Source of the DNA: Caballeronia terrestris
Lineage (GTDB): Bacteria > Pseudomonadota > Gammaproteobacteria > Burkholderiales > Burkholderiaceae
DNA length: 64,000 bases
Direction of reading: 5' to 3'
Assembly: GCF_001544515.1 (NCBI RefSeq)
Contig: NZ_FCOL02000016.1
Location: 1-64,000, forward strand
In this document: piece after piece, positions 29,078 through 37,904 of the stretch
Layout of the letters: every line of letters begins with the position of its first letter
Position numbering within the stretch: the stretch's first letter is position 1
Notes under the pieces: model-generated
Told to the model about the DNA's origin: nothing
The model's input: the letters and a program-made list of their open reading frames with translations, nothing else
Database searches by the model: none
Position numbers and translations under genes: made by a program

Positions 29078-29680
29078 TTACTTGAGCTTGTCGACGCGGA
29101 TCACGTCGTTGGTGACTTCCGTCGTGCTGGCCTCGACCGCGGACATCGTCATCGCGGACGACGCGGCAGCGTCCTCGGGAGCCGCCGTCGCAGCGGACGC
29201 GGTCACTTCGACAGGCGGTTCGTACTTGCGCCATTTGCCGTCGAGCAGCGTTTCGACTTTGTCGCCGCACTGGCGATAGAAGCTGCGCGCCTCATTGTGC
29301 GAATTGAAAAGCACCTTCAACTGGCAGATGAATTGCGGCGCGCCGGCTTCGTTCGTTACGTTCACGCGGTAGTCCCATTCGCGTACGCCGAAAAAGCCTT
29401 CGTCATACTGCGGCCGGCCGATCAGCCCGGCAACCTGTTCCTTCGTCATGCCGGGCTTCAGCTTGCGCAGCGATTCGACGAGCGGATAGGTACCGTTGCG
29501 GAACCACGTCGGCGTATCCGGGCCGGGAAAGACGAGCTGGTCGTGCATGCCGTCTTTGGACAGCGTGCTGCGCGTGCCGCAGCCCTGCAGCAGCAAGGCG
29601 GCGCCAAGCGTTGCGGCAAAGGCGGCCCACGCGGGTGCGCGGCGGAAATGCGTGCGGAGTGTGTGTTTCATCGTGCTCAT
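29078..29680 (-). CDS. BamE/SmpA-OmlA-domain lipoprotein
   Basis: A 200-residue exported lipoprotein: a long signal peptide ends in LLLQGC. The BamE/SmpA-OmlA fold follows in LRKLKPGMTKEQVAGLIGRPQYDEGFF and REWDYRVNV, with a Cys pair (QFICQ, YRQCG). The C-terminal ~45 residues are Ala/Ser/Thr-rich. It is not the housekeeping bamE by context: it follows the trimeric adhesin on the same strand by 107 bp and may assist its assembly. That role is inferred. Confidence 0.8.
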   Translation of the reverse strand: MSTMKHTLRTHFRRAPAWAAFAATLGAALLLQGCGTRSTLSKDGMHDQLVFPGPDTPTWFRNGTYPLVESLRKLKPGMTKEQVAGLIGRPQYDEGFFGVREWDYRVNVTNEAGAPQFICQLKVLFNSHNEARSFYRQCGDKVETLLDGKWRKYEPPVEVTASAATAAPEDAAASSAMTMSAVEASTTEVTNDVIRVDKLK

Positions 29681-29787
29681 GTGTTCAATTCCGATGATTG
29701 TCTGGAGTCGTGCGCGGGATCGGCGTATCCGCCGATCCCGCGCCGGCCCTTATGCGAATGAGGCCGGTGAGGGCGTTCAACAGCGCC

Positions 29788-32575
29788 TCACCAGTGCATG
29801 CCCGCGCCGAGCGATACGCCGAACTCGCCGCGCGTGCTCGTCGTGCCGGTGACCTTGTAGGCCCAGATGCCGTTATCCGACAACTGCGACACGCCGAGCG
29901 CCACCGCCGACTGGCCGCCGTACGTGCCGCCGCCGATCGCGACCATGCCTCGACCCGGCAGGACGGCTTGCGGCAGGCCCGCGACGGCGAGCGCCGCCGC
30001 CGTGCCGGCGTAGGCGTCGCGGCGGGTGGATTCCGCCTTCGAATTGGCGTAGTCGTTGGCTTGCTTGAGCGTATTCGACGACGACTGGCTCAACTGATCG
30101 ACGTTCACGGCGTCCGTGCCTTGCGTGCCGGCGGCGACGTTGGTGATCTGGCGTTCATGGCCGGCCGTGCCGACCGAAACGGAGTTCGCGCGATCGGCGG
30201 CGGAGTTCTGGCCGAGCGCCACGGAGTTGTCGGCGGAGGCTTGCGCACCATTGCCGAGCGCCGTGGCGCCGTTGCCCGAGGCCGCCGCGTTCTGGCCGGC
30301 GGCAAGCGCACCCGCGCCCGAAGCGGAGGCGCCCGCGCCGAATGCAGCGGCGCCCGCGCCCGAAGCCGAGGCGCGTGCGCCGAAGGCCGCTGCGTCCGTG
30401 CCGGACGCCGAGGCACTCGCTCCCGCCGCCACGGCATGCGTGCCCGTGACCGACGCGCCTTCGGTGTCGCGCTCGCCTTCCGCGCTGAAGAACGGGTTCG
30501 CGGCGTTGATCACGGCGTTGTTGACCTGACCAATGGCGTCGTTTAGCTGGCCGAGGTTCACGGCGTCGGTGACATTCACACCGGCTGCAACGTTGTGGAT
30601 CGCCGTTCCGCCCGCTGCGGGGTCGCCTTCGAGCGTGACGCTATTCTTGTTGACCGTGCCGTCGGGGTTGCGGTCGTATTTCACCGCGCCGTCAACGGTG
30701 GTAGCGACCTCGTCGACCTTGGCGGTCACGCCTTTCAACTGCGCCACGTTGACGGCTTCGTCGTCGTTCAGGCCGGGAGCCACGCCGCTGATCGTGCGGT
30801 TGCCGATGTTCACTTCGCCCATCGACGATTGCGTGCCGGTAAGGTTGTAGCCGGTGTAGGAACTACGCGCGCCGATCTTCGCAATCGAGCCGGCGCCGAG
30901 TGCGACGCTGTTTGCTGTCGCCTGCGCCGCCGTGCCGATTGCGAGAGCATTCTCGCCCGTCGCAACCGCTCGTTGCCCGAATGCCGCTGCCGCCAAACCG
31001 TCGGCGCTGCTGCGTTCGCCGAAGGCGATCGCTCCACGCCCGCGCGAGGTCGTACTCGTGCCGATGGCGATGCTGTTCGTATTCGCCGCAAGCGAACCCG
31101 CGCCCGCCGCGATGGAATTACCGCCGCTCGCCACGGCGTCCGCGCCGATGGCTGTTGCGCTAGTGTTGGCTTGCGCGTTGGTGCCGATTGCGGTGCCGCT
31201 CATGCCCGTCGCCACGGCGTTGTTTCCTACTGTAAGGGCTGTCGGACTTGGCGTTCGCCGCGCGGCCGACGGCGATGGCGCCCTCCCTGGCATTGGCCAC
31301 CGCTCCCTTTCCTACGGCGACAGAGCCGTCGCCCGTCGCCAGCGAGGCGGCGCCGACCGCGACGGAGCCGGCCGAGGCCAGCCCCTGGACGTCGGCAGTC
31401 GCCCCCGTACCGATGGCGATGGAATCGGTCTTGCCGGCAATGGCTTTGGTTCCGGCTGCGAAACTGTTCTTGCCGTTTGCTTTCGCGAGGTCGCCTACTG
31501 CGATCGCGCTGTCAGCCGAAGCGGCCGCGGCCGCGCCTACGGCGATGCTCGATTCGCCCGTCGCTGCCGCGCTACCACCGACAGCGACGGCGTCCAGTTG
31601 TGTCGCGCTCGAGAATTCTCCGACTGCGACGGAGCTCTGGCCCGTTGCCTTGGCGAGATCGCCAGCAGCGGTTGCGCCAATCCCGGCTGCGGAGCTTGAA
31701 CCCACGGCGACACCCTGAGCATCTGCCACGGCGTCCAGGCCGGCAGCAACCGACTGCGCGCCTTTGGCCTGCGCGCCGTTGCCCACCGCGATCGCGTTGT
31801 CAGCCGAAGCGGCCGCGCCCGCGCCTACGGCGATGCTCGATTCGCCCGTCGCTGCCGCGCCATCACCGACGGCGATGGCGTCGAGTTTTGTCGCGCTGGA
31901 GGATTCTCCGACTGCGACCGAGCTTTGGCCGGTTGCGCTTGCGAGATTGCCCGCAGCGGTTGCGCCAACCCCGGCTGCGGAGCTTGACCCCACGGCCACG
32001 CCCTGGGCTTCGGCCACGGCATTCATGCCGGCAGCAACCGCTTGTTTGCCTTTGGCCTGCGCGCCGTCACCGAGAGCGAGACTCGATGCGCCCGCCGCCT
32101 TCGCGTCGACGCCGAAAGCCGACGCCTTCGCCGCCGACGCTTGCGCGCGCGCGCCCATGGCGGTAGCTTCGAGCGCGGTGGCTTTGGAAGAATCGCCTAC
32201 CGCGGTCGCACTTTCGCCCGATGCGAACGCTGCGTCACCCATGGCGACGCTGGACGTTTGCAAGGCTTTTGCGCCCGCACCCAGTGCCACGGCGGCGTTC
32301 CCGGAAGCCGTCGCTATCGTGCCGATGGCAAGTGCATAGTCCTCGGTGGCGCGCGCAGCCGTGCCCACCTCGAGCGATTCCGAACCTGTACCGACTGACC
32401 AGTCGTCGATATCGGCATAAACCTGCCCGCTCACCGCTCCACCAGCCAAGATCGCGCATATAACCGCGCGCTTGCCGCGCGAGCTTTTCCGCTTCGTTTT
32501 CGAGCGCGACGTCTCCGAAGCGGCGACCCACGTTCCCGACGATTCGTTCCACACAGCCTTGAAGATTTTGTTCAT
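29788..32575 (-). pseudogene. Trimeric autotransporter adhesin (YadA-like), frameshifted
   Basis: The first frame (32575 to about 31236) starts with an ESPR extended signal peptide (MNKIFKAVWNESSGTWVAAS) and a passenger of left-handed YadA head repeats (GQSSVAVGESSSAT type). It continues in another frame from about 31236 to 29788 with more head repeats, neck/stalk segments (DEAVNVAQLKGV, DAVNVDQLSQS) and a C-terminal YadA membrane anchor ending GVSLGAGMHW. Removing one base of GGG at 31236-31238 restores an intact ~928-residue protein. As read, product 1 lacks the anchor and product 2 lacks the signal peptide. Confidence 0.88.
31465..32040 (-). repeat. Two tandem 288-bp repeats in the adhesin head
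   Basis: The blocks beginning at about 31465 and 31753 match at an offset of exactly 288 bases (96 codons), including identical stretches such as GTCAGCCGAAGCGGCCGCG. The protein units both read AxGVAVGSSSAAGxGATAAG and onward. This is a recent internal duplication within the passenger. Confidence 0.8.
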
Positions 32576-33119
32576 ATAAGAGGATGTCCAGCGAGATTAG
32601 AAAAATTGCCAATGAGCGGATCTGTCGCCGTCGGGTTGACGTCGTCGCGTCGAACGACGTCCTCCGCCTTCGAGGTGCTTGGGTCCCGGTCAAAAAATTC
32701 GGATTCGGACGATTGCTTCCTCTGCGGACCTTGACGCGCGGAATATTCGGTTTTATTTGCGTCGGTCAATACGCGATATTTCCTAATTCGCGCTGGATAG
32801 GAGCCGATTTGCCGGCTAGCGGCTCCCGGGCACGAGGTCGAGCGCACGTTGGCGTCGTACCGGTGAACTTGTTTCCAGAGGGGAAGAAAAACCGCCGGGA
32901 CGGCGAGGCCCAGAGAGGGCAAATCGGCAATCCGGTCGCGATCGCGCGAAATGGACGGACGTGCCTGAGCAGACAAAGAGTGCGCAAGGCGTCGCGACAC
33001 GGACGCTGAATATCGCCTTGGCTCGCCGGAGCCAAAAGCCTCGCTGCCCGCGCGACCGTCAACGCTTTGCGTGGAGCAAACGTTCTACAATGACGCCCTG
33101 TTTTCCCACCCGAGCTTTC
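32576..33119. other. 544-bp gap between the adhesin and the beta-propeller gene
   Basis: It holds the divergent upstream regions of the adhesin and the propeller gene. One open frame (32584-33009) has no ribosome site and no recognisable protein. AT-rich patches near 32690-32780 are plausible promoter ground. No repeat or RNA recognised. Confidence 0.5.
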
Positions 33120-34127
33120 ATGCGCAATTTCCCGCTTTCCCGTCTCGTTCGCGTGGCCCTCGGCGGCGCGGCCATTTCCGCCGCCTTTCTCGCCACCGCC
33201 GCCCACGCCAACAACGTCATCGTGCTGAACTCCGGCGAGGCAACGTTGAGCCTCATCGACGAAACCACGCACCAGGTCGTGGGCACCGTGCCCACCGGCA
33301 AGGAACCGCATCATTTGATGCCCACGCCCGACGGCACCTCGCTGATCGTCGCAAACTCAGTGTCGAACAACCTGATGTTCGTCGACCCGAAGACGGGCAA
33401 GACGCAGCGCTGGATGGAAAACATTGAGGACCCGTACCAGATCGGCTTCTCGCCGGACCGCAAGTGGTTCGTCTCGACCGGCCTGCGCCTCGACCGCCTC
33501 GACATCTACAAGTACGACGGCAAGGACATCTCCATCGCCAAGCGCCTGCCGCTCGCGGTCATGCCGAGCCACATCGCGTTCACCACGGATAGTCAAACGG
33601 CGTTCATCTCGCTGCAGGTGTCGGGCGAAATAGCCGCGATCGACCTGCCGACGCAGACCGTCAAGTGGAAGATGAAAGTCGGCAAGGTGCCGGCCGGGCT
33701 CTGGATGACGCCCGGCGACAAGTACATGCTGGTCGGCATGACGGGCGCGGACTACGTCGCGGTCGTCGACTGGCGCAACCAGAAGATCGTAAAGACGATC
33801 AAGACAGGCAACGGCGCGCACAACTTCCGCTCGCTCGCGGACGGCAAGCACGTCGCGGTGTCGAACCGGGTGGCGAGCACGATCAGCATCATCGACGAGG
33901 ACACGCTCACAAACGTCGGCGACATCACCGGCCTCATGCCCGGCCCCGACGACATGGAACTTTCCGCCGACAAACGCTATCTGTGGGTTACGTTCCGTTT
34001 CGCGAAGCACATCGGCATCATCGACCTGACGAATCGCAAGCTGATTCAGACGATCGCCGTGGGCCGCTCGCCGCACGGCATCTACTTCCAGAATCGCGCG
34101 CCGGTGACGGCGCCGAACGGCGCGTGA
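33120..34127 (+). CDS. Periplasmic YVTN-type beta-propeller protein
   Basis: A 335-residue secreted protein. The signal peptide ends TAAHA, and the mature chain has seven or so 40-45-residue blades with motifs such as IVLNSGEATLSLID, LIVANSVSNNLMFVD and TISIID, the YVTN/cytochrome-d1-like repeat. These propellers bind partners or substrates in the periplasm; this one carries no visible haem site. ATG 33120 is the start that gives a compact signal peptide; ATG 33090 is the alternative. Confidence 0.82.
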   Translation: MRNFPLSRLVRVALGGAAISAAFLATAAHANNVIVLNSGEATLSLIDETTHQVVGTVPTGKEPHHLMPTPDGTSLIVANSVSNNLMFVDPKTGKTQRWMENIEDPYQIGFSPDRKWFVSTGLRLDRLDIYKYDGKDISIAKRLPLAVMPSHIAFTTDSQTAFISLQVSGEIAAIDLPTQTVKWKMKVGKVPAGLWMTPGDKYMLVGMTGADYVAVVDWRNQKIVKTIKTGNGAHNFRSLADGKHVAVSNRVASTISIIDEDTLTNVGDITGLMPGPDDMELSADKRYLWVTFRFAKHIGIIDLTNRKLIQTIAVGRSPHGIYFQNRAPVTAPNGA

Positions 34128-34207
34128 TTCGGGTTTTGAAGGGTCTTTGAAAGGCGCGTCTGTACTACCCTATAGAGATAGGCCCGCAGCGCATGTGACG
34201 GAGCACC

Positions 34208-35221
34208 ATGTTTCAGTTCATTTTTTCGTCTCTCGATAACTTCGTTTCGGCGATGCAGACGCTTCTGTACGTCGACGTCATCCAGCCGTTCCTGTTCAAG
34301 GTCGGCCTGATGGACTACGACGAGGACACCTACGACGCGCTCTACTGGGTGATCGTCGGCGTGATGGAAGTGCTCGCGATGTACGCGCTCCTGCGCCCGC
34401 TCGAGGCGCTGCGGCCGGCAGAGCAGTGGGAGCACCGAAAAGGCGTGCGGGTGGACGTGCTGTACACGTGGATCGTCAAGCTCGGCATCCTGAACCTGTT
34501 CTTCTTCTTCACGTTCCAGCCGCTCTTCGATTCGCTGCAAAGCTGGTTACGTCTGCACAGCGTGCCCAATCTCGAAATCGACAATCTCTGGCCCGGCGTA
34601 ACGACGCAGCCGCTCGTCGCGTTCGTCATCTATCTGGTCGTGCTCGATTTCGCCGGCTACTGGTATCACCGGCTGGAGCACAGGATTGGCATCTGGTGGG
34701 AGCTGCACGCCGTGCACCACAGCCAGCAACAGATGTCGCTCTGGTCCGACGACCGCAACCACCTGCTCGACGACGTCCTTCAGGCGAGCTTTTTCGCGTC
34801 GATCGCTCTTGTGATCGGCGTGGAGCCGGCGCAGTTCGTGGTGCTGGTGGCGATCACGAACCTGATGCAAAGCGTCCAGCACGCGAATATCCGCATTCAC
34901 TACGGCTGGCTCGGCGACCGTTTGCTGGTGAGCCCGGCGTTTCATCGCCGGCATCACGCGATCGGTTTTGGCCACGAAGGCACGAAATACGGCTGCAACT
35001 TCGGCGTGCTGTTTCCGTGGTGGGACATGCTTTTCCGGAGCGTGTCGTGGAACCGGGAAGTGGAGCCGACGGGTATTCGTGACCAGCTTGCCGCGCCGGG
35101 TGTGACGCCCGTGAACTACGGCGAGGGCTTTTTCGAGCAGCATTGGCTCGCGTTCAAGCGCATCGGCGCTCGTCTCGTGGCGCGCCGGCAAAACTCCGAC
35201 ACGGACACCGCCGCTGTCTGA
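34208..35221 (+). CDS. Sterol desaturase/fatty-acid hydroxylase family protein
   Basis: A 337-residue integral membrane di-iron enzyme. The histidine boxes are present in order: HRLEHR, HAVHHS and HRRHH, with a further conserved His later. Hydrophobic helices precede and separate them. Members hydroxylate or desaturate lipids; the substrate here is unknown. It is 80 bp downstream of the propeller gene on the same strand, so co-transcription is possible. Confidence 0.88.
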   Translation: MFQFIFSSLDNFVSAMQTLLYVDVIQPFLFKVGLMDYDEDTYDALYWVIVGVMEVLAMYALLRPLEALRPAEQWEHRKGVRVDVLYTWIVKLGILNLFFFFTFQPLFDSLQSWLRLHSVPNLEIDNLWPGVTTQPLVAFVIYLVVLDFAGYWYHRLEHRIGIWWELHAVHHSQQQMSLWSDDRNHLLDDVLQASFFASIALVIGVEPAQFVVLVAITNLMQSVQHANIRIHYGWLGDRLLVSPAFHRRHHAIGFGHEGTKYGCNFGVLFPWWDMLFRSVSWNREVEPTGIRDQLAAPGVTPVNYGEGFFEQHWLAFKRIGARLVARRQNSDTDTAAV

Positions 35222-35232
35222 CGTAAGTCCAT

Positions 35233-35351
35233 GCCGCACGGGCCCGTGCGGCTCCAGCCGGCGCGTATTGGCCATTCGGCCAACTGCGCGAACTGGCTCC
35301 GCTGGTTTATTCTCTGTCGGCCAGAGTTGGAGCTTCAGCGCTGACTCTGGC
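35233..35351 (+). other. Three hairpins in the leader of the EI24 gene
   Basis: GCCGCACGGGCCCGTGCGGC (35233-35252) is a perfect 20-base palindrome. TTGGCC/GGCCAA (35268-35283) and GCCAGAGT/ACTCTGGC (35320-35351) follow. None has a T-run. They could be a terminator of the hydroxylase gene or leader structure of the next gene. Confidence 0.45.
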
Positions 35352-35398
35352 CCCATGCAACGAAGTTGCTCCTTACTTTCCCTACCAAGACGAATCGC

Positions 35399-36226
35399 AT
35401 GAATGACTTGCTGCGTTCGTTCGTGCGCGCGCTCGCGAACGCTTTTCACCCCAAGATGCTCTGGCTCACCTTCATGCCGTTCGCCGTCGCGACGGCGGGT
35501 TGGGGCGTCCTTCTGTGGTACTTCTGGCAGACGCTGACGGGCGCGGCGAGCGGCTGGCTCGACGGCTGGGCGCTCACATCGATGATGTACCGGCTCTTCG
35601 ATTCCTTCGGCTTTGCGTCGCTGCATTCGGTGATCGCGCCGTTCCTGGTGGTCGTGATGACGATTCCGCTGATCGTGGTGACCGTGTTGCTGCTGATCGC
35701 GACGATGTCGATGCCGTCGGTCATCAAGCTGCTCACGCGCCGGCAATACGCCACGCTGGAGGAGCGTCACGGCGGCTCGTGGTACGGCAGCCTCGGCCAT
35801 TCGGTGATAACGACGGTGGTATGCCTCGTGCTGCTGGTAGTGACGTTGCCGCTGTGGCTGATCCCGCCGTTCTTCGCGCTGATCCCACCGCTCCTGTGGG
35901 GCTGGCTCACGTATCGCGTGATGACCTACGACGCGCTCGCCGTGCACGCAAGCGCCGCCGAGCGACGCGCGATCGTGAGGGGCGCGCGCTGGCCGCTGCT
36001 TGGCATCGGCATCGCGAGCGGACTCCTGAGCTCGCTTCCGACGATGCTCTGGGCTTGGTCGGTATGGCTCTTGCCGCTGTTTCCGGTGGTCGCCGCGGTG
36101 ACGATCTGGATTTACGCGTACATCCTCGTCTTTTCGGCGCTCTGGTTCGCGCACTACTGTCTGCACGCGCTCGAACGCCTGCGGTCCGAGACGGCGAGCA
36201 CGGCGGTCGTGCCGCTTCAATCCTGA
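35399..36226 (+). CDS. EI24-domain membrane protein (CysZ-like)
   Basis: A 275-residue inner-membrane protein with about five or six hydrophobic helices, including VIAPFLVVVMTIPLIVVTVLL and PLWLIPPFFALIPPLLWGWL. The layout fits the EI24/CysZ family. CysZ imports sulfate, but no sulfur genes are near, so no substrate is claimed. ATG 35399 is used. It ends 9 bp before the CinA-like gene, so the two form an operon. Confidence 0.78.
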   Translation: MNDLLRSFVRALANAFHPKMLWLTFMPFAVATAGWGVLLWYFWQTLTGAASGWLDGWALTSMMYRLFDSFGFASLHSVIAPFLVVVMTIPLIVVTVLLLIATMSMPSVIKLLTRRQYATLEERHGGSWYGSLGHSVITTVVCLVLLVVTLPLWLIPPFFALIPPLLWGWLTYRVMTYDALAVHASAAERRAIVRGARWPLLGIGIASGLLSSLPTMLWAWSVWLLPLFPVVAAVTIWIYAYILVFSALWFAHYCLHALERLRSETASTAVVPLQS

Positions 36227-36235
36227 GGGGTCTTT

Positions 36236-37054
36236 ATGGGCTTTGGCGTAATCATCATCGGCGATGAGATCTTGTCCGGGCGGCGCGCGGACAAGCATCT
36301 GCCGAAAATCATCGAACTGCTCGCGTCGCGCGGCCTGGCGCTCGACTGGGCGGAATACATCGGCGACGATCCTGAGCGCATCACCGCGACGCTCGCGCGC
36401 ACCTTCGCCGCGGACGACGTCGTGTTCTCAACCGGCGGCATCGGCGCGACGCCCGACGACCACACGCGGCAATCCGCCGCGCGTGCGCTCGGCGTGCCGC
36501 TGGAGCTGCATCCGGAAGCCGCCGAGCTGATTCGCGCGCGCGTAATCGAGATGGCGGCCGGCAAGCCGATCGATCTCGAATCGCCCGAAAACCTGCATCG
36601 GCTGAACATGGGGACGTTTCCGCGGGGCGCGTCGATCATTCCGAACAGCTACAACCGAATTCCGGGCTTTTCAGTCGCCGATCATCATTTCGTGCCCGGC
36701 TTCCCGGTGATGGCGTGGCCGATGATGGAGTGGGTGCTCGATACGAAATACGCGCATCTGCATCACTCGAAGCCTTATGTCGAGCGGTCGGTGCTGGTGT
36801 TCGGGCTGCCTGAGTCGCGCATCACGCCGCTGATGGTCACGATCGAACAGGATTTTCCCGGCGTGCGGGTGTTCAGCCTGCCGAGCGTCGGCGATGCGTC
36901 GCGCGGTGCGATTTACGCGCGCGCACACATCGATCTGGGCGTAAAAGGCGATCCGGATTGCGCTAATGCGGCCTTCGAGGCGTTGCGCGATGGTGTGAAC
37001 GCCCTCGGCGGCGAAATGGTGGAAGCGCCGCCGGGCGAGGCGGCGCAGGCTTGA
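36236..37054 (+). CDS. CinA-like molybdopterin-binding domain protein
   Basis: A 272-residue cytoplasmic protein with the MoCF/CinA N-terminal fold: GVIIIGDEILSGRRAD, VVFSTGGIGATPDDHTRQ and ALGVPLELHPEA. It has only this domain and lacks the C-terminal deamidase part of full CinA. Such proteins may act on nucleotides or NAD derivatives; the exact role is unproven. AGGGG lies before the ATG, and it follows the EI24 gene by 9 bp. Confidence 0.85.
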   Translation: MGFGVIIIGDEILSGRRADKHLPKIIELLASRGLALDWAEYIGDDPERITATLARTFAADDVVFSTGGIGATPDDHTRQSAARALGVPLELHPEAAELIRARVIEMAAGKPIDLESPENLHRLNMGTFPRGASIIPNSYNRIPGFSVADHHFVPGFPVMAWPMMEWVLDTKYAHLHHSKPYVERSVLVFGLPESRITPLMVTIEQDFPGVRVFSLPSVGDASRGAIYARAHIDLGVKGDPDCANAAFEALRDGVNALGGEMVEAPPGEAAQA

Positions 37055-37069
37055 CAGCTTGTTGGCCCG

Positions 37070-37534
37070 TTACGCGCCGATCCACGGGAGGCCGCGGAAG
37101 CACCAGCCGGAAACGGTCTTGCGATGACCTTGGCCGTCCTTGTCGCCCTCGAAGCCTTCCAGCAGGTCGAACGCCTGCGTGTAACCTTCCTTCTGCGCGG
37201 CGACTGCGGCGAGCTTCGATCGCGCCGCGCTGCGGCAAAGGAACAGGACGGGCGTATCCGGGGTGGCGACTTGCCGCAGTTGTTCGATAAACTCGGCGTT
37301 CGGAACCGAGCCCGGGTAGCGGATCCATTCGATGTGGGCGTACTGCGCGCCGTCGATCCCCGGGCGACCGACCCAGTCGAGTTCCGCGCGGGTGCGGACA
37401 TCGACGAGCTTGACGCGCGGGTCGAGTTGCAGCAGTTCGAACGCCTCAGCGGGCAGGATTGCGCCCGCATACGGCAAGCGGTTTTCAGCGCCACGGGCCG
37501 TGGCCTGACCGTACAACTGCTCGAGCGTGCTCAT
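37070..37534 (-). CDS. Rhodanese-like sulfurtransferase
   Basis: A 154-residue single-domain rhodanese. The fold markers are VKLVDVRTRAELDWVG and the active-site loop LFLCRSAARSK with the persulfide Cys at 100; a second typical element is GFEGD near the C-terminus. It probably transfers sulfane sulfur in the cytoplasm. It converges with the CinA-like gene (15 bp) and lies upstream of, and divergent from, glnA. Confidence 0.88.
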   Translation of the reverse strand: MSTLEQLYGQATARGAENRLPYAGAILPAEAFELLQLDPRVKLVDVRTRAELDWVGRPGIDGAQYAHIEWIRYPGSVPNAEFIEQLRQVATPDTPVLFLCRSAARSKLAAVAAQKEGYTQAFDLLEGFEGDKDGQGHRKTVSGWCFRGLPWIGA

Positions 37535-37626
37535 GACGCAAGTCTCCGTAAAGCTTAAAAGTTCATTCTAGCGTGGCGGCGGCGCTTGCAACACCTAAGC
37601 GCCGAGAAGCAAGGAAATGGCAGTAT

Positions 37627-37641
37627 GCATCAAGTTGGTGC
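37627..37641 (+). promoter_or_regulatory. NtrC-like binding box 1
   Basis: GCATC-AAGTT-GGTGC matches the NtrC dyad GCACY-N5-RGTGC with one mismatch. It lies about 185 bp upstream of the sigma-54-type promoter, in enhancer position. Confidence 0.6.
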
Positions 37642-37696
37642 GGGGAATGAGCGATGCTCTATTTCGGTGCTAACGTAAGAAGAGTATCGGAGCGAG

Positions 37697-37711
37697 GCAC
37701 TGTTTTTGTGC
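37697..37711 (+). promoter_or_regulatory. NtrC-like binding box 2
   Basis: GCACT-GTTTT-TGTGC matches the NtrC dyad with one mismatch. About 115 bp upstream of the sigma-54-type promoter and 70 bp from box 1. Confidence 0.6.
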
Positions 37712-37810
37712 ATGCAGCGAGGCCAGTACTCCGGCGCTCGATGCGGAGCAAAATGATCCTTCACCGAAAATGCGCGCTGCTTCAATCGCTTGGCGCAAGG
37801 ATGGTGCGCC

Positions 37811-37826
37811 TGGCACGGAAGCTGCT
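37811..37826 (+). promoter_or_regulatory. Sigma-54 promoter of glnA
   Basis: TGGCAC-N5-CTGCT matches the -24/-12 consensus TGGCAC-N5-TTGCA with correct GG-to-GC spacing. It lies about 80 bp upstream of the glnA ATG. Confidence 0.75.
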
Positions 37827-37904
37827 TTTTAGACGCCGATAGTTTTCGGATCGGTACGGGGCGGCGAAGCCGTTCGCCGACTTTTGTTAATCAGGAGATA
37901 GGTA

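Larger units (their letters stand above)
37535..37904. other. Control region between the rhodanese gene and glnA
   Basis: A 370-bp gap holding a sigma-54-type promoter and two NtrC-like boxes for glnA (listed separately), and the start region of the divergent rhodanese gene. No gene is seen in it. Confidence 0.6.

Noticed and set aside
25149-29270. A 1373-codon open frame antisense to hrpA
   Set aside because: Shadow of hrpA. Composition is Arg/Glu/Gln-rich throughout, and no ribosome site or domain is visible.
32584-33009. A 141-codon frame upstream of the beta-propeller gene
   Set aside because: No ribosome binding site, unusual composition and no recognisable domain; better read as promoter region.
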